A DNA stretch of 64,000 nucleotides from Serinus canaria (lineage: Eukaryota; Chordata; Aves; Passeriformes; Fringillidae). Below the pieces are notes generated by a model. That model was not told where the DNA came from, searched no databases, and saw only the letters and a program-made list of their open reading frames with translations. The position numbers and the translations under genes were made by a program. Below are positions 61,364 through 64,000 of this stretch, one piece after another; within the stretch, counting starts at the first letter, position 1; every line of letters begins with the position of its first letter. Location: the NCBI RefSeq assembly GCF_022539315.1, contig NC_066319.1:27118093-27182092 (forward strand), written 5' to 3'.

Positions 61364-62976
61364 CTCGGTTCAGAGCCCTCATCCTCGCAGACCCGGCACC
61401 TCCGCGGTGACCCGGCGCTGCGGTATGACTGCGCATATGGCACAAAGCAAAAGGCCCTGGATCTCCTCCAGGCAAGGCCTCGCTCACACGTTGCATATCT
61501 GTGTAGATTTCTGGCTTCTCCTAGCAAAGTGCAAGGCTCAGTTGGTGCCAGCCACAGCTGCCTGGCAAAGAATTCCTTCAATATTCACCCCCTTTTCTCT
61601 GCACAGATCCTTTATGGGATGATGCTGAGAGACCTATCAACACCTTTTGTGCTTTCTCAGGAGGGATTTGGCCACCTGAAGGCAATTTCTCTCTGCAGTC
61701 TCAGATTGCCTTCTGTCCAGGCACCTGTTTCATTTACCAGCCCTGCTGTGGAGGCTGCCTTGCCAGGTCTCTGTGCCTAATGCTGTCTCTGCTGCTCTCA
61801 CAAGCCTTGATTCACTTTGCAAGCCATCGGTGCTAAGCCATTGCTGCCTGGTTTGGGCCAAAACAACAATTCGTCTCCAAGGTATGATTGTTTGAGTATT
61901 CATGGGCTAAACTTTAGGTAATTAGCATTGTTAATGTTCTCTGTGTGATATTACAGCTGTGGGCCTCATTAAAATATTCTCCTGGGAGAAGTCAGGTGAA
62001 GAGTCAGGTGTCAGCTTTGCTTCATGTGGAAAAGCCTGCCTGTTATTCTGAGAGAATTATTTGTTTAAACACTGGATTTACACATGATGGTGTATTTAAT
62101 CCCCAGTGCTTCTGACAGCCGGAGAGCTGGGCTGAGCTGCTGAGCAGCACTGGCTTGGAACCCAGCAGCAAGAATCTCCATTTCTTTCTGCCTAAGAAAG
62201 GCTTGGGCTCGTGGGCTCCTGCCCAGACGCAGGGGGCCAACCTGCAGCAGGCAGGAGTCTGCAGGTTGGTCTCCCCAGTGCCTACTGCCCCCTCACCATA
62301 AGGCCCTGCCAGATCCTGCCCGCTGCCTGGCCAGCTCCAGCCCCAGCAGCTCCCCTGAGCAGCAGGGGCCTGAGGAGCTCTTTTAAAGGAAAGGACAGTG
62401 ACAAAAGGCCACAGAGGAGCTCAAACTGATCTGAACCAATGGCAGTTCAGGTGATGAGAAGAGAAACAAATAAATAGCCTCTGCTTCTCAGCCAGGGGAT
62501 GGCATGGCCCAGGGCCATTTTCCCATGGCACTACCAGGCACAGTGGTGGTCATCCCATCCTGTCTCTGTATGAGTGTAGGAGTGGGAGACTTGAGCATGT
62601 TGCCACCCCTGGCAGTGAGGGAGTTATGTCCCAGTAAGGGCCTGGAGGAGTCCATACAGCTCAGACATGGGGCACGACACATCTGTGCTCTGCAGAAGGC
62701 TCTGCATTTGCTCTGTGACCTTCCTGAGCTCTTTTCCCCAGGCCTGCCAGCAGCTGCTTGGGCAATTATTTATGAACAGGAGTTGAGCTTCTCCAGCTGA
62801 AGGAGGTGGCTGTGGACAGATGTCAGTGCAACAAATGGGCACATACCAGCTGTTTGCAGGCGCTGAGCAGCGGCAGGCAGAGATGCCCACTGACAGAGAC
62901 AGAGATGCAGAGAGATGCATGATGGCTCCAGACCTGGCCTGCTGTAGCTGCACAGAATGTAAAGCATAAATGGTGG
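61364..62976. other. Intergenic DNA flanking the minisatellite
   Basis: Moderately GC-rich with no recognisable exon. Open frames at 62211-62429 and 62504-62800 are short and match no family I know. Confidence 0.5.
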
Positions 62977-63125
62977 TGGATTTGTTTGTTTGTCAGGGTT
63001 TTGTTGTTTTTTTTTTGGTTTGGTTTTTTCCCTGTTTTTTTTTTGTTTGGTTGTTTTTTTGTTTTTGGTGGTTTTTTGGTTTTGTTTTGGTTTTTTGTTT
63101 TTTGGTTTTTTTTTTTTTTTTTTTG
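62977..63125 (+). repeat. T/G-rich low-complexity tract
   Basis: About 150 bp made almost only of GTTT, GGTTTT and poly-T runs, ending in a T run at about 63107-63124. It has the look of an expanded poly-T/GTTT tract, possibly the reverse-complemented A-rich tail of an old insertion. I could not identify a parent element. Confidence 0.8.
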
Positions 63126-64000
63126 ATGTTTCACCCAGTATGCCTCTAGTATCACTTGCTGGGTTGACCTTGGGAGCACAGAGAGTTTTTCTTGTGCCTA
63201 GGGGAAACAGCTGCCACTGTGGCTAGGTTGAGTGGTCAGTCCTAGGCAAAGCCTTGTGTTTTGAATGCCACACATGACTGTCACCTGGCTGCCATCTGAA
63301 ACCAATGGCTGCAGCCTTTAGGTATGTTTCTCCACGAACAGATTTTGTTGTGATTTCCCTTGGGGGGTTTGGCACGCTACTCAGATGGGTAATGACCGTT
63401 TGAAAGTCTCCCCTACCTTTCCATTTCAGTTACTGAAATGTCCTCATTTCTCATGGATCTTTCTGCCTGTGGGAGTGGTAGGTAGGTGGCTGGAAGAGCA
63501 GAGACGTGGAGAGATGCAGTGGAGGTATCAGGTTCCTGGTGTGAAGAGAAGCTGAGGGCCTGGGTGGGAATGAAGGATGGCAATGGGTGAGTAGGAGGAA
63601 GCCTCACAGGATGGAAAGTAGGAGAAAAGAGACTGCAGGATGAAGATGGGAATGGAAGATTACCTGACCACAGGGAGAGGATTTGTACAGCAGGATGCTG
63701 CTTTGTGTCAATTATGCAAATCACCTGTGCGTGCTGTGCAGTGCTTCCTTGGCTTTGCTCTTTTGGTAGAGGATGGCTGGCTGCTCCCCAGGCTGCTGCT
63801 GCAGCCCCTGTCACGGTGGGCAGCACCAGGCCAAGAGCCCAGGAGGGTAAATGGAATTGCCTTGGTCAGCTCTTCTGGGAAACACCTCAGCTTGTTCATA
63901 CTGGAGTGCTTCCACTGAGTCTACTATGCTGCTTCACATCTGCCAAAAATCTGACCCATCAAATTTTGTGCTGAGGGAAGCGTTTAGTTCTTCTTTCCCT
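63126..64000. other. Window end, no gene recognised
   Basis: I see no exon, RNA gene or named repeat on either strand. The minus-strand frame at 63413-63826 (137 codons) is Ser/Pro/His-rich, without a domain I recognise. Confidence 0.5.

Noticed and set aside
60971..61780. Long open frame (269 codons) and several overlapping minus-strand frames
   Set aside because: They run through the 38-bp tandem array, whose length is not a multiple of three, so all frames stay open by composition. No domain is recognisable.
57541..64000. Possible RGS6 exons on the minus strand, expected from mammalian synteny
   Set aside because: I found no RGS-domain or C-terminal motif on the minus strand; the neighbour probably lies beyond the window.

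Overview
The window is vertebrate nuclear DNA, most likely from a bird or other sauropsid. It carries the 3' half of DPF3 (BAF45C, first described as cer-d4) on the + strand. The exons encode the d4-family C2H2 finger and the tandem PHD fingers, are flanked by GT/AG splice sites, and join in frame. The sauropsid assignment is an inference: I recognise no mammalian SINEs, interspersed repeats are scarce, introns are moderate in size, and GC-rich minisatellite islands are present. I recognise no other protein-coding gene.

Layout. Positions 1-4157 are intron. Exon 4158-4295 carries most of the C2H2 finger and the linker. Exon 16039-16167 carries the first half of PHD1. The transcript then has two recognisable fates. 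It can enter the terminal exon at 18996-19192, giving the DPF3a isoform: a truncated PHD1 with an acidic, serine-rich tail, a 3'UTR and AATAAA signals. Or it can skip about 25 kb to exons 41394-41506, 42777-42858 and 43909-43979, giving DPF3b: complete PHD1 and PHD2 and the final tail. A third possible terminal exon, with a strong acceptor and two AATAAA signals, lies at 25133-25660. From 43980 to 64000 is DPF3b 3'UTR of unknown length and then apparently intergenic DNA. This holds a GC-rich block (about 49.0-50.3 kb), a perfect 18-bp inverted repeat (51.2 kb), a 3'-end-like AT-rich block (57.5 kb) and a five-copy 38-bp minisatellite (61.2 kb).

How the parts may work together. The main discovery candidate is a pair of intronic segments far apart but complementary to each other. 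Box A (18719-18765) lies about 230 nt upstream of the DPF3a exon, and box B (41222-41261) about 130 nt upstream of the first DPF3b-specific exon. They share a perfect 17-bp core, with flanking 8-bp and 6-bp helices in register. Pairing in the pre-mRNA would loop out the DPF3a exon, its poly(A) signals and the candidate 25.1-kb terminal exon, and would bring the PHD1 donor nearer to the DPF3b acceptor. That would be a structural switch between an isoform with a working double-PHD histone reader and one without. The DPF3a acceptor also looks weak, which fits a regulated choice. The complementarity is read directly from the sequence; the switch is a hypothesis.
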